Source of the DNA: Amphiura filiformis
Taxonomy: Eukaryota; Echinodermata; Ophiuroidea; Amphilepidida; Amphiuridae
Reading direction: 5' to 3'
Length of the DNA: 64,000 bases
Assembly: GCF_039555335.1 (NCBI RefSeq)
Contig: NC_092640.1
Span: 26,507,446-26,571,445, forward strand
In this document: in pieces, positions 45,955 to 56,051 of the stretch
Layout: each line of letters begins with the position of its first letter
Numbering within the stretch: the stretch's first letter is position 1
Made by a program: the position numbers and the translations under genes
The notes under the pieces: generated by a model
Database searches by the model: none
What the model saw: only the letters and a program-made list of their open reading frames with translations
What the model was told of the DNA's origin: nothing

Positions 45955-47250
45955 TACACTTGGAAAAATTATCACAATTTTAAAACTGAACCTTATTGGG
46001 GTAAATTTGTATTTTTAATAGATGCACTATCTATAATCCGGCACATTTTGACACCACATTGAATCCAATGTGACTTCAAGAAGCAAAGTTACAAGAATTT
46101 GATTAGACGAAGGTCCAGTTTTATAAGGCTACGATCACATAGAAGTATACTATTCGGGTATACGGTGCATGTTTTGCAGGTGCACGCGTATAGCTTAACT
46201 CGAGCAAGGTAATTTCATAGTACCTGGTCACATAAGGCTGAGTTCACATAGAAGTATACGGTATACGGTATTCGCTATACGAAATACGCTCATTCGATCA
46301 GGCTGAGTTCATATAGGAGTATACTATGTGAACTCAGCCTGATCGAATGAGCGTATTTCATATAGCGATTAGCGATCTAGGCATGATAGGTCAGTTTACC
46401 AATTTTCTTCGTCTAATCAAATGCTTGTAAGTTTACTTCTTGAGGTCACATTGCATTCAATGAGGTGTCATAATGTGCAGAATTAGATAGTGCATCTATT
46501 TTAAAAAAAATGAATTTACCCACATATGGTTTAGTTTTAAAATTAGGACGGTATACGCTGCACTAAAATCGAACACGCACGATTCCCACTTATTCTCACT
46601 ATACTACTATACGCAGGTATACGGCCTTTTCGAATAGTGCCCTCTTATGTGACCCGGTACTATGAAATTACCTTGCTCGATTTAAGCTTTACGCGTACAC
46701 CTGCAAAACGTGCACCGTATACCCGAATAGTATACTTCTATGTGATCGTAGCCTTATGTGACCCGGTACTATGAAATTGTCTTGCTCGATTTAAGCTATA
46801 CGCGTGCACCTGCAAAACGTGCACCGTATACCCGAATAGTATACTTCTATGTGAACGCAGCCTAAGAGGGCACTATTCGAAAAGGCCGTATACCTGCGTA
46901 TAGTATAGTATAGTGGGAATCGTGCGTGTTCGATTTAAGTGCAGCGTATACCGTCCTAATTTTAAAACTAAACCATATGTGGGTAAATTCACTTATATTA
47001 ATAGATGCACTATCTAATTTTGAACATTATGAGACCTCATTGAATGCAATGTGACCTCAAGAAGTAAATTTACAAGCATTTGATTAGACGAAGAAAATTT
47101 GTAAACTGACCTATACTCGCTATTCCTGTACGAAAAACGCTCATACGATCAGGTTGAGTTCACATAGTATACTCCTATGAACTCAGCCTGATCGAATAAG
47201 CGTATTTCGTATAGCGAATACCGTATACTTCTATGCGATCGCAGCCTAAC
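45955..47250. mobile_element. nested foldback complex rich in GTATAC
   Basis: A core of about 140 bp (landmarks AATAGATGCACTATCTA, CATTGAATGCAATGTGACCT, TTTGATTAGACGAAG) occurs three times, at about 45980-46116 (+), 46395-46555 (-) and 46955-47100 (+). Around the cores lie arms such as TCACATAGAAGTATACGGTA and GCTATACGAAATACGCTCAT, and CACGCGTATAGC-type segments, repeated in both orientations. The whole looks like elements of one family inserted into one another. No coding frame exists. Confidence 0.8.
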
Positions 47251-47729
47251 ATCACCAGGCCCGTACGTACATGTAGCCAGATTTTTTTTTGGGGGGGTGT
47301 TGATTTTGAAAAAGGGCACTTTTTTTTCTTCAACATTTGGACCTTTTTGGACTGGGGGAAGGCGGATTTGGACATTTTTGGACTAGGCAATAAAATCCTC
47401 TATTTTTCCACTCGCTACGCTCGCAAATGGGACTTTTTGGGTCTTTGGCTTTTTTTTGGGCCTGTACATCACATCCAATGCCCTGGATTTTATCCTGGGA
47501 TTTTATCACAACCCTGATATAACAATATAATTATTATGTGCATATTTCTTTTATACTGGTTATTTGCCAAACTTATTGTGCTATTTTTAGTATGGAAACA
47601 TAAAATGTTACATCACATCCAATGCCCTGGACATTCTCACAACCCTGACATCACAATAGATGTGCATATTTCTAGACCTACTGGTTATTTGCCAAACTTA
47701 TTACCATAGCTAAAGCACATCCCCTCTAT

Positions 47730-47827
47730 AGTCGTGTTCACACTGTCGGACTTAAGTCACTTAATACCGGTAATAAATCACTATTACCGGTAATAACTCG
47801 CCTATGTCCGACCCTGTGAACACGACT
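47730..47827. mobile_element. 98-bp miniature foldback
   Basis: AGTCGTGTTCACACTGTCGG and CCGACCCTGTGAACACGACT form the outer arms, and TTACCGGTAATAA-type segments repeat in the centre. It is a complete small inverted repeat with nothing coding inside. Confidence 0.7.
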
Positions 47828-48074
47828 TATTTATAATCCTAATCACCCGGCCTATTCATAAGGGAAATTAGACATAATTATTGTTATTGAAAGTTTTCTT
47901 GTGAGGCAAACAATGCTACACAATTTTCCTTTATCTTAATAAAAAAAAGTATCACAGATTAAGTTAGAATGGGATGGCGACTGAAGTATGTGTGCCTTCA
48001 AAATGTGATATTTTTACCTGTATATATTGTCTGTAGAGCGTATTTACAAGCATAATAGCATTATAAATTTTTAT

Positions 48075-48743
48075 TTAAGGGATCTAGAATGAGCGTTTAT
48101 TGCGTTTCGACAGTATTTTTTGAGGGACATGAGAGCACCTCAGACCTATTGAATTGCATTCTGAATACGAAGCATGTCTTTCTGATATCAAATAATTTTC
48201 ATTTTTTGAAAATCACAATATAATACAAATTTTATGACAAATTATAAAAATTTAATATTTTTCAAATTTTTGATATATAACAGTCCTCGAAGTAAATTAT
48301 ATAAATCTAATGATATATTCTTAAAGTGTATGTAGCTGGGAGGAAAAGCCGACGGTCAATTGAAAATTTTGACCTTTCATATTGAAAATATGTATTGTTA
48401 TCCCAAAAAGACCTATTTTTTTGGTGTTTTGGTAAAAAAAAATCCATATCTCCAATACGAAAGGTCAAAATTTTCAATTGATCGTCGGCTTTTCATCCCA
48501 CCTACATACACTTTAAGTATAAATCATCAGATTTGTAAAGTTTACTTCGAGTACTGTTAAATATCAAAAATATCAATTTTTATTGATTTGCCATAAAATG
48601 TGTATTAAATTGCGAATTTCAAAAATCAAAATTATTTGATATCAGAAGGACATTCTTCGTATTCAGAATGCAATTCGATATGTCTGATGTGCTCTAATGT
48701 CCCAAAATAAATACTGTCCAAACGTTCATACCCCAGCCCTTAA
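48075..48743. mobile_element. TTAA-flanked foldback MITE (copy D)
   Basis: A 661-bp element (48079-48739) lies between TTAA tetranucleotides at 48075-48078 and 48740-48743. Ends GGGATCTAGAATGAGCGTTT and AACGTTCATACCCCAGCCC match copy C, as does the palindromic centre. It splits a block of intron sequence shared with sulfotransferase copy 1, so it inserted after the gene duplication. Confidence 0.85.
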
Positions 48744-48869
48744 GATTGTTGTAAAAGTTGCGCAACATTGTGGCCACACGGGAGCGAACTCGTGAATATA
48801 ATTTTTATTTAGTTGTCTTTTCTTTTCTTTTTTATCATTATCTTACAATATCCTCCATCATTTATTTTT

Positions 48870-49096
48870 GCCCGGTGGCGCAGCGGTCCGGGCTCTACTT
48901 CGCAATCAGAGGGTTGCGAGTTCGAGCCCCGGCGCGGTGCCATCGTATTGTGCACTTGGGCAAGGCACTTGACTTTACATCAATTGGTTCTTTTTACCCA
49001 GGTGTGATGCAAAGCTGTTAAGAAAGAATATTGTCCCTTGAGCGCCTACCAAAGGTATGAGCATGCCTTAGGCATTGTATAGCAGCTGACATAAAT
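48870..49096 (+). mobile_element. tRNA-derived SINE
   Basis: The head GCCCGGTGGCGCAGCGGTCC (A box) and GCGAGTTCGAGCCCC (B box) form a tRNA-like RNA polymerase III promoter. A body follows with 'GCACTTGGGCAAGGCACTTG', a motif I know from many vertebrate and marine invertebrate SINEs, and a tail region 'TTGAGCGCCTACCAAAGGTA'. The two overlapping open frames are not genes. Such elements are copied by a partner LINE. Confidence 0.8.
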
Positions 49097-49142
49097 CTAA
49101 CAACAGCGGAAATGTTACACAATTATTTATACATAACATTTA

Positions 49143-49173
49143 TACTTATTTATTTATTTATTTATTTATAAAA
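49143..49173. repeat. TTTA microsatellite
   Basis: A run of ATTT units, seven or so, followed by an A-run. It is simple sequence. Confidence 0.8.
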
Positions 49174-49199
49174 AAATAAAACCTGAGAAATAAAATGCA

Positions 49200-49640
49200 G
49201 TGATGATGAAAAATCCACACTTTCTTCCTCACAAAATTATATAAGAAGGAAATTTAAAAAGTCTTTAAAAGGAATTAAAGAACTGACCCTTTTTCTTGCA
49301 AATTATAGACTAAGCCTAAACATAGAAATCAAAAATTGAGTAGTGATGAACAAAAAGCATCTTTTTTCCCTCACAAAATAATATAAACCATATGAAATCT
49401 AACATGTGGAGAGTGATAAAATCCTGACAAAATAATAAAAAAACATAAGAAATTACAAATTTGTAAACATGATGGAAAATTGATCACTTTTTTCCTGATA
49501 ATAATATTATAAGAATGAAAAAGTCCTCGCTTTCTTCCTCACAAAATAATATAAAATGCGATGAAAAAGTCATCCTTTTCCCTCAAATAATGATATAGAA
49601 AGTGATGCAAAAATTATCTTTTTTCCTCACAAAATAATGG
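49200..49640. repeat. degenerate tandem repeat with CCTCACAAAATAATATAA
   Basis: Segments like 'GATGAAAAA..TC..CTTTTTTCCTCACAAAATAATATAA' recur irregularly five to six times, at spacings from about 50 to 140 bp. The repeat is AT-rich and diverged. No gene is present. Confidence 0.65.
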
Positions 49641-49870
49641 GTAACTCAACAGGAAGGCATGATCCGCGCTAAAACTTTTTGAATTTATCTTTAGGCCTAT
49701 TTGGTGTCCAGGGCATTGGCATTACGCTTCCTTCATGACTACATACATAGCCTACACAGTCACCTAAACAGTAGGCCTACACACCAACTTGAAAACAGAT
49801 TGCCATATGTAGTCATGCTATGAAAGTGTGCAACCATTTTCTTGTTCAGCATACATTATTAATATTACCC

Positions 49871-50301
49871 ATATAGATCAGGGGCGTAGCCAGCTTTCTT
49901 GGTCAGGGAGGCAAAATAAAATTTCGGGGGGCACAAGACGAAAAAAAATTGCAGTTGCATCATACAATACATGGAGACTGTATGTCTTTGAGCTTCCCGG
50001 AAAAGGCTTTATTTGGATGATGTGTGCGCGTAGCGCGAAAAAAATTGTATTTTACACTATTTTTCGCCCATTATCCGGCTGAAAAGAGCTTTATTGTCAC
50101 AATGTGCTCGCGTAGCGCGGACAATTTTGTATTTTACACTATTTTGGCCCTGAATTTTGCTAGAAAAGGGCCCTTGCCCTTTTTCTTTTCCATTATCCTC
50201 CTGATTTTCTCTTTCATTTTTTGTCAGAGGGCACTTTTTCTTTCATTTTTTTTTGTCGGGGGGCACTCTGCCCCACCGCTGGCTACGCTACTGATATAGA
50301 T
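49871..50301. mobile_element. hAT-type MITE with 8-bp target duplication
   Basis: The 415-bp element (49879-50293) starts CAGGGGCGTAGCCAGC and ends GCTGGCTACGCTACTG. Direct repeats ATATAGAT flank it at 49871-49878 and 50294-50301. Inside, a segment with 'GTGCGCGTAGCGCG...TTGTATTTTACACTATTTT' is repeated in tandem. It carries no transposase. Confidence 0.9.
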
Positions 50302-50688
50302 AGATTTGAAGTAAGGTATATACATTATGCAGGTATGTATGTGGCTTTGTGAAGATTATTTACTGAGCTTATGGTGAATCCAACGGTCGAGGTGCTGCGC
50401 CGAAATCGCGGAGTGTCGAATAGATAGCAAGCCTAAATCCCGGGATTTCGGCCCCGGATTTCGACAGAGCTTGAGTGTGCCGAAATCCCGGGATTTAGGC
50501 AAGCAATTAAGTTCAACTAAACTTGCTTTCAACATTTCCCTCTTTTTCTTACAAACCGAATCAAAACATCTACTGGTAATAATCTTTTTATCTCCTCAAA
50601 ACCGGTCGCCGATTCATGTAGCCGGCAACAATGCTAGTACAAAAAGAAAAACATATAAGGTTTTACTTAGCATGTTTAGGGCACTTAC

Positions 50689-50822
50689 TTGTTTGGAAGC
50701 ACTGCAGTACTCGGATCAGAAAAGTTGCCGATTGCATAAAAATCTGGACGGTGTTGCTAAGCTCAACTCGGAAGCTCAACTGATCAGATAAGAGAGAAGA
50801 CAACTGATTCAACAGTACATGT
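50689..50822 (-). other. non-coding exon 1 of sulfotransferase copy 2 (5' limit approximate)
   Basis: The donor CAAACAA|GTAAGT sets the inner edge. The exon shares about 125 bp with copy 1's exon 1, ending at 50816 where CAACAGT gives way to unrelated sequence and then a mariner-type end. Unlike copy 1 it contains an ATG (50737 on the minus strand). Confidence 0.6.
50735..50737 (-). promoter_or_regulatory. upstream ATG overlapping the copy-2 start
   Basis: With the inferred splice (50689 joined to 41584), this ATG opens a 25-codon frame. It runs out of phase across the main ATG and stops a few bases after it. Such an overlapping upstream frame usually lowers translation of the main protein. 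It depends on the splice model and on transcription starting upstream of 50737. Confidence 0.4.
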
Positions 50823-50889
50823 ACGAGGGCTGGTCAAGAAGTTCCCGCAACTATGGTGTATCTCCGCTCATGCATGACTTGGATGCCTA
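50822..50889. mobile_element. solitary end of a mariner-type element
   Basis: After TA at 50822-50823, CGAGGGCTGGTCAAGAAG and CTCCGCTCATGCATGACTTG match the ends of the 36337-37679 element for about 65 bp. No partner end was found in the following 1.5 kb, so it is truncated. It abuts the first exon of sulfotransferase copy 2. Confidence 0.7.
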
Positions 50890-52240
50890 TTACCACAGAG
50901 CTATTACCAAGGGGGTGACACTAAATTCACGGTTGTTCTATTAGCAACGCAAAACCTATGCAAAATTCCGCTGGTTTACTAGCTAGAAAGTGAGGCCAGT
51001 TATCGATCCGTTATGAATAATTCATGTTCGACCCCTTGGATCATGTTAATTGATATTGGCAAATAACAACGTTGTTAGTTTTGCAAACTTTGCCTGTTCA
51101 ATGAGAGTATAGCGCGCCCCCAATACATCTGGGCACAAATCAGGCGAAAACGACCCAGTTTAATGAAATGGCGGACGGGTATTCCCATCAGGCACCAGTG
51201 ATATGTTTTTTTAAAGATAGTCTACTAATTTGATATGAAATGACATTTTGCAATAGCAAAGTCAAAATTAGGATTTGCTGTCAATATGAAGGAAATATGT
51301 GACAGAGGCAAGGTGTGAAATACAAGTAGGCCTAGTATTTGAAGTTACAATAACATTTGATACCCGACCTGACCTTCCATCATGGCGCCTTATTCGTCTT
51401 ATGTAGGCCTATGTCTATTTTGCTCTCAAGTAAAATAAAAAATACCAATCTGCACTAAGCAGACAGAATGTTATACTTGGCTCCCAGCATGAATTATTGA
51501 TTTTATGCGGAGGTAAAGAAATGCACAGTGTATATGTGCAAGCCGTGCAACAATACTCCAAATATTTACGGTAAATCTGAATAGTGGGCACATGTTGACA
51601 TATCATGTGTTCGGGAAATCACGTGGCAACATTTTAAGATTTCAGGCTTGTTTACTAGTTAATTGCCATTTGTACTCTTTATTATTTATCTTTGTTAATT
51701 AACATATATTTTAAATGCTGATAAATCGTGGTTGGCTGCCCATGATATCTGTTAAATTCAATATAATTCTACCACGCAGAGGGGATCACGCAGCAGAATT
51801 TCACACCACCTGACTTAGCTAGATTTTGAAGCTCTGCTCTTCAAATTCATGTAAATTTCAAAATGTATACACTTAATATATTTAATATGATATTAACTTT
51901 TTGTTATAACCAACTGGTACACGAAATATACTAGCTTATTACCTATACAGAAAGGTGCAGACTTCACTCATCAATTTGACCTCCCCGGCATATGCAGCCA
52001 TTCTCCATCTGGATAACATGACTGTCGCCCTCAATACGTCTGGGCACACATAACAATACGCTATTTACATATCAATGCGGCCTCATGCTAATTAAAGCTG
52101 CCGCTTCCAGGGGTTCTTCTATGCCTTTACTTGTCCGACGGCGAATCCGCTAAAATGACCCCCTTTTTAAAACAACGTTTTGTACCCGACAGGTCCCTAC
52201 TTCGCGACGCCGGTAGGCACAAAGTGGAGTGCACCCGGGT
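50890..52240. other. gene-free stretch
   Basis: No gene, RNA or defined element is recognised. The open frames are short and without motif. Confidence 0.4.
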
Positions 52241-52261
52241 CAAAAGATAGCTAGAGGCCGG

Positions 52262-52412
52262 TGCTGCGTGCAAAACCACATACCTTTGCAAAATATGATA
52301 TTTTGCATATGCAAGATTACATACTTTCCAAAGGTATGTAGTTTTGCTTATGCAAAACTACATACTTCGGCAAAATATGTAGTTTTGCATATGCAAAATA
52401 TCATACTTTACG
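52262..52412. repeat. palindromic cluster around TTTTGCATATGCAAAA
   Basis: Segments 'TTTTGCATATGCAA', 'TTTTGCTTATGCAAAA' and 'TTTTGCATATGCAAAA' alternate with 'ACTACATAC' and 'GTATGTAGT', so the stretch is a set of nested inverted repeats of about 40-60 bp. TATGCAAA-type octamer words occur at least six times on the two strands. A related fragment, ATGCAAAACATCATACTTTG, is at about 53035. Confidence 0.7.
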
Positions 52413-53095
52413 GTCACTATGAAAAAATACAAGTTTTGCTGGGAAACCCCGTGCAGTTCGTGTTTGTGAATAAGGGCGCATGTCACAATGATTGGTAACT
52501 TATATTTTAAAAGGCAAAATATAGCGGACTGTGTATGTAACAAATGAATTAGCAATATCTGTATCTATCTCCACAATCCTAAAGTATTAGGCTACATAAA
52601 TATACATTATTCTTTGAAAGTAGAGAATATTAGAATAGTGACCATATGGATCCATTCTGCCCCTAAAGCGAACAACACATAGGGCCTACACGGCCTTGAC
52701 CTGCGGTTGTCTAAATTCTGAGGATTTGCATGCTGGTCATGTAGAAGATAAATAACAGAGTGACCTTCAGCTTCTCCGTGTTTGGTCAGACCTACCGCAT
52801 AGGCGTAGGCTACATGGGGTGTATCCTGCATAAATTAGTGTTCTTCTTCAAACCTGAGACTAGTATACCTCAGGTTCAAACACATGTTTCACACTTAAGT
52901 GTACGCTGCATGACTGTATGTTTCTGTTTTCAGGGATGATTATAATGTCTAATAAATGATGAGGGACATTAATTTGGTGGTATGCACCCTTACAACACAC
53001 ATAGCGCGGTGTTTCTTTATGCAAAATAAAAGTTATGCAAAACATCATACTTTGTTAGTATGTAGATATGAATGCTATACCGGGCTCAAAAAAGA

Positions 53096-53170
53096 TCAAA
53101 ACGCTCAATCGCTCATCAGAAAAGTTTTTAAGTATTAAGAACCGAAATCTTATCGTGATCGACCATTCAT
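53096..53170 (+). repeat. direct duplication, copy 1 (partner at 54785-54855)
   Basis: 'GCTCATCAGAAAAGTTT', then 'AGAACCGAAATCTT' and 'CGTGATCGACCA' occur in the same order about 1.7 kb apart. Confidence 0.7.
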
Positions 53171-55530
53171 TGTATACAGAGAAGATCATGCTAGGTCAGG
53201 CCTATAGCTATCCTTTTCTCTCCTGTTAGTTGTCTTATTTCGATTGATTTAATTACTTAATCATGTGTTCATAGGATTTTAATGTAACAAATCTCCACTT
53301 GTTAATTAGGAATCACCTATTGCACGTTTAAGAGATTTGACTGTAGGAATTTTTTTGATTCCCTTTTGTTCTCTCATCTTTTCTTGGGACCTCCCTCAGG
53401 TCCATGGAGAACGACTGGTAATGTAGATTACAACACAATACGGGAGCGCGGGTCACTGAATTTTAGCGTTCAATATAGGTGTGACGGTAGTGGCATCAAT
53501 TTGTGTAGAAAGAGGAATTGGTTTTGGGCGCTGTGTATTTAGAATCGGGGGGGTGAAGGACTATGGCATATTTTGTAATTGTGTATCGTTCCATTATCCA
53601 GGCCGGACCGATCCGAGACTGTGGGACAGTCTAGTCCTGATCCTAAATGGCTTTGTGGCTGATTAATTTAATCTTTAAATATTTTGTCACATTGATGTAC
53701 TTTGTAATGATTTTTCTGTCTCTATAATTTGTTTTTGTTTTCGAATGATCTTGCCAAATAAAAAACAAACAAACAAACATTAACAGAAATTCATTGCTGG
53801 GCGTTGACCCACTTTTCGAGATAATCCTGATTTTATGAAAAATGTCCCCATTCACTCTTGAATTTGATGTTTCGCTACAAGTGAAAGTCTGGCATCCTTG
53901 AAAATCTCGGATCACGTGGGTGTAACCATGGAAATTCTTATAATTGTAAATGGAAAATGGCAATAAAGCCTTATCAACTCTGAAATGCGGCCAACACAAG
54001 TGCTCCAATTTTCGAATTCAGAACAAATTTTCCATCAAAATTGTGCAGAAAATGTTCATTTTATAGAAGTCAAGATAAAAATGAGAATTTTTTTTAAATT
54101 ATTAACTTTTTTTTCTTTCACATTCTGAAAATTGAGATTATTTTGTTTGATTCCTCATTATTGATTATCCATTATTGATTATCCATTATTGGTTATTGAT
54201 TGACACTGCCATATACAAGTAGACAGTCCGTAAGGATAAGGCCTGATTTGAAAATCACTCCCATTCACATCACTTTTTTAATGCTATTTGAATAGTAGGT
54301 CTAATATTGATTGATATTGATAATCGATTATTGATAATCGATTATCAAGTGACACCGCCGTAGAAATAGACATTCCTTAAGGAAAAGGCCTGACTGATTT
54401 GAAAATCACCCACACACATCATTTTTAATGCCATTTGAATAGTAACCTTGATTGATATTGATTATATTGATTGAATATTGATTATCGATTACCAATCGAT
54501 CCATCATCGATTACAGATAAACAATGGTTGCCAAAATGCAGACACGATCATGCCAGGTCACCGGCGCGGCATAGCTATCGATCTCGATAAGATTTCAGTC
54601 ATAGGCACGTTCTGAGATTGCCTACTAGGGCACTTTAACACAGTGGGGTCTAAACTAGTTTAGGGTTAGGATTAGGGTCATGAATAGACTTAGGCTTAGG
54701 GTTAGCTTACACAAAATAATTACATGAAGGTTGGACCCCGCCCCAAGTAGCTTGATGAATCAAAAACTAGCTAGAGAGGGCTCAAACAAGATTAAAATGC
54801 TCATCAGAAAAGTTTCTTAGAACCGAAATCTTCACGTGATCGACCAGTAATGTAATGAGGCCGTAAAATCGTTCACTCGGCGAAGAAGTCACGCAATTAC
54901 GTATTATCAACTTTTCAACACTCGTGTTTTGTGTCTGTAAAGTAAGCTCAGACAAGTAGAATAAAAGTACGCTTATATCCTGCCTTGAATTTTAAAAATT
55001 ATATTAAAATTTCGATATATGATGTATAGGCCTATCTCATGATCTTAGTACATTTTTGATTATCTTATTCTAAAGTCGTTTTAGAAACACTTGGATTTTG
55101 GCGGATGATGCTGTACTTTGTGTCCATTGAAATCGGAACCTCCTTCGCCTCCGAACTTAGGCATGTTTGTGTCTATCACTTTAAATATGTGACTCTGATG
55201 TGATCAAGCAAAATGATCGGAAATAATGAATTTGAGATAATAATAGCCAAACAATGGAAGTATTTTATTTTGTTGCTTTGGAAACTCTTTTAACTAACTA
55301 CTCACATGATCTTTTGAACTGGTTGTCTAAATTCAATGGGGTTCATTTTTGCAAAATGTACTTTTAAACTAGCTTTGCCAATGCTGTTTACAATCCTATA
55401 TGAAACTGAAAATTGAATATGATTTTGCTTGATCACACCAGATGTATTTTGGTAACATAATTTAAATAAATCTTTGTAATAACCCACAAAATAGAGACAG
55501 CAATGCCAAACAAAGTTGGGCCTATTTTAG
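53171..55530. repeat. gene-free stretch with AT-rich ATTGATTATCGATT repeats
   Basis: At 54140-54500 a unit of about 149 bp is repeated about twice ('GACACTGCC...' at 54201 and 54350), each bordered by runs of ATTGATTATCGATT-like words. A degenerate TTAGGGTTAGG patch lies at about 54659-54708. No gene is recognised; a 121-codon frame (53643-54008, minus) has no domain. Confidence 0.5.
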
Positions 55531-55535
55531 AGGAC

Positions 55536-55964
55536 ATATGTGACGTGTCATGTCAAAAGGAGACACTTTTGGGCAGGTTATAAATTTTGAGGTTTTTACA
55601 TATCTTAAATATAGAGATATTTTGCTCCACAACACCGTTTTCCCCTATGAAACCGGACATTCCTAAGCGAAGATATTGAGTTCATAAGTTATAGTATTAT
55701 AAAATTGGAAATTGAGATATCGGCCTTTAAAAATATTATTGACAACGTTGAGAGTAGGAATTACCTTGAAAAATGTCTCAAAAAATACATGACGCCAGTT
55801 ATATTCCGGTCTGAAACTATCAGACAATATTTTTAACATTAATAACATGACAAATTCGCAACAAACCCAAATTGTGAAAAATTCACCCCGGGCAGATTTT
55901 TGGCTATATCTCCATTTACGATCCTGCCCAAAAGTGTCTCCTTTTGACATGACACGTCACATAT
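55536..55964. mobile_element. 429-bp MITE with perfect 42-bp inverted ends
   Basis: ATATGTGACGTGTCATGTCA and the following 22 bases are repeated exactly, as complement, at 55923-55964. No mismatch is seen across the 42 bp. The interior is AT-rich and non-coding. TA may flank an element starting at TGTGACG. The perfect ends suggest recent activity. Confidence 0.9.
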
Positions 55965-56051
55965 TTAAAGGTCCTCAGAACCCGGGCTCAGAACACAGGT
56001 ACTAGGTATGGGTCCCTAGAAAAGGTTACAAGTGCAACCAAGGACCAACAT

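Larger units (their letters stand above)
41585..50688 (-). other. first intron of sulfotransferase copy 2 (about 9.1 kb)
   Basis: It is bounded by GTAAGT (50688-50683) and TTTTCAG (to 41585). Short blocks related to copy 1's 2.0-kb intron survive at both ends and at about 47990-48070 and 48755-48865, showing that the extra length came mainly from insertions. The 41660-43000 part holds nothing I recognise. Confidence 0.65.

Noticed and set aside
54659-54708. TTAGGG-like patch, possible interstitial telomere
   Set aside because: Only a few imperfect units mixed with TTAGGC and ATTAGG; a similar scrap occurs at 36292. Too degenerate to call.
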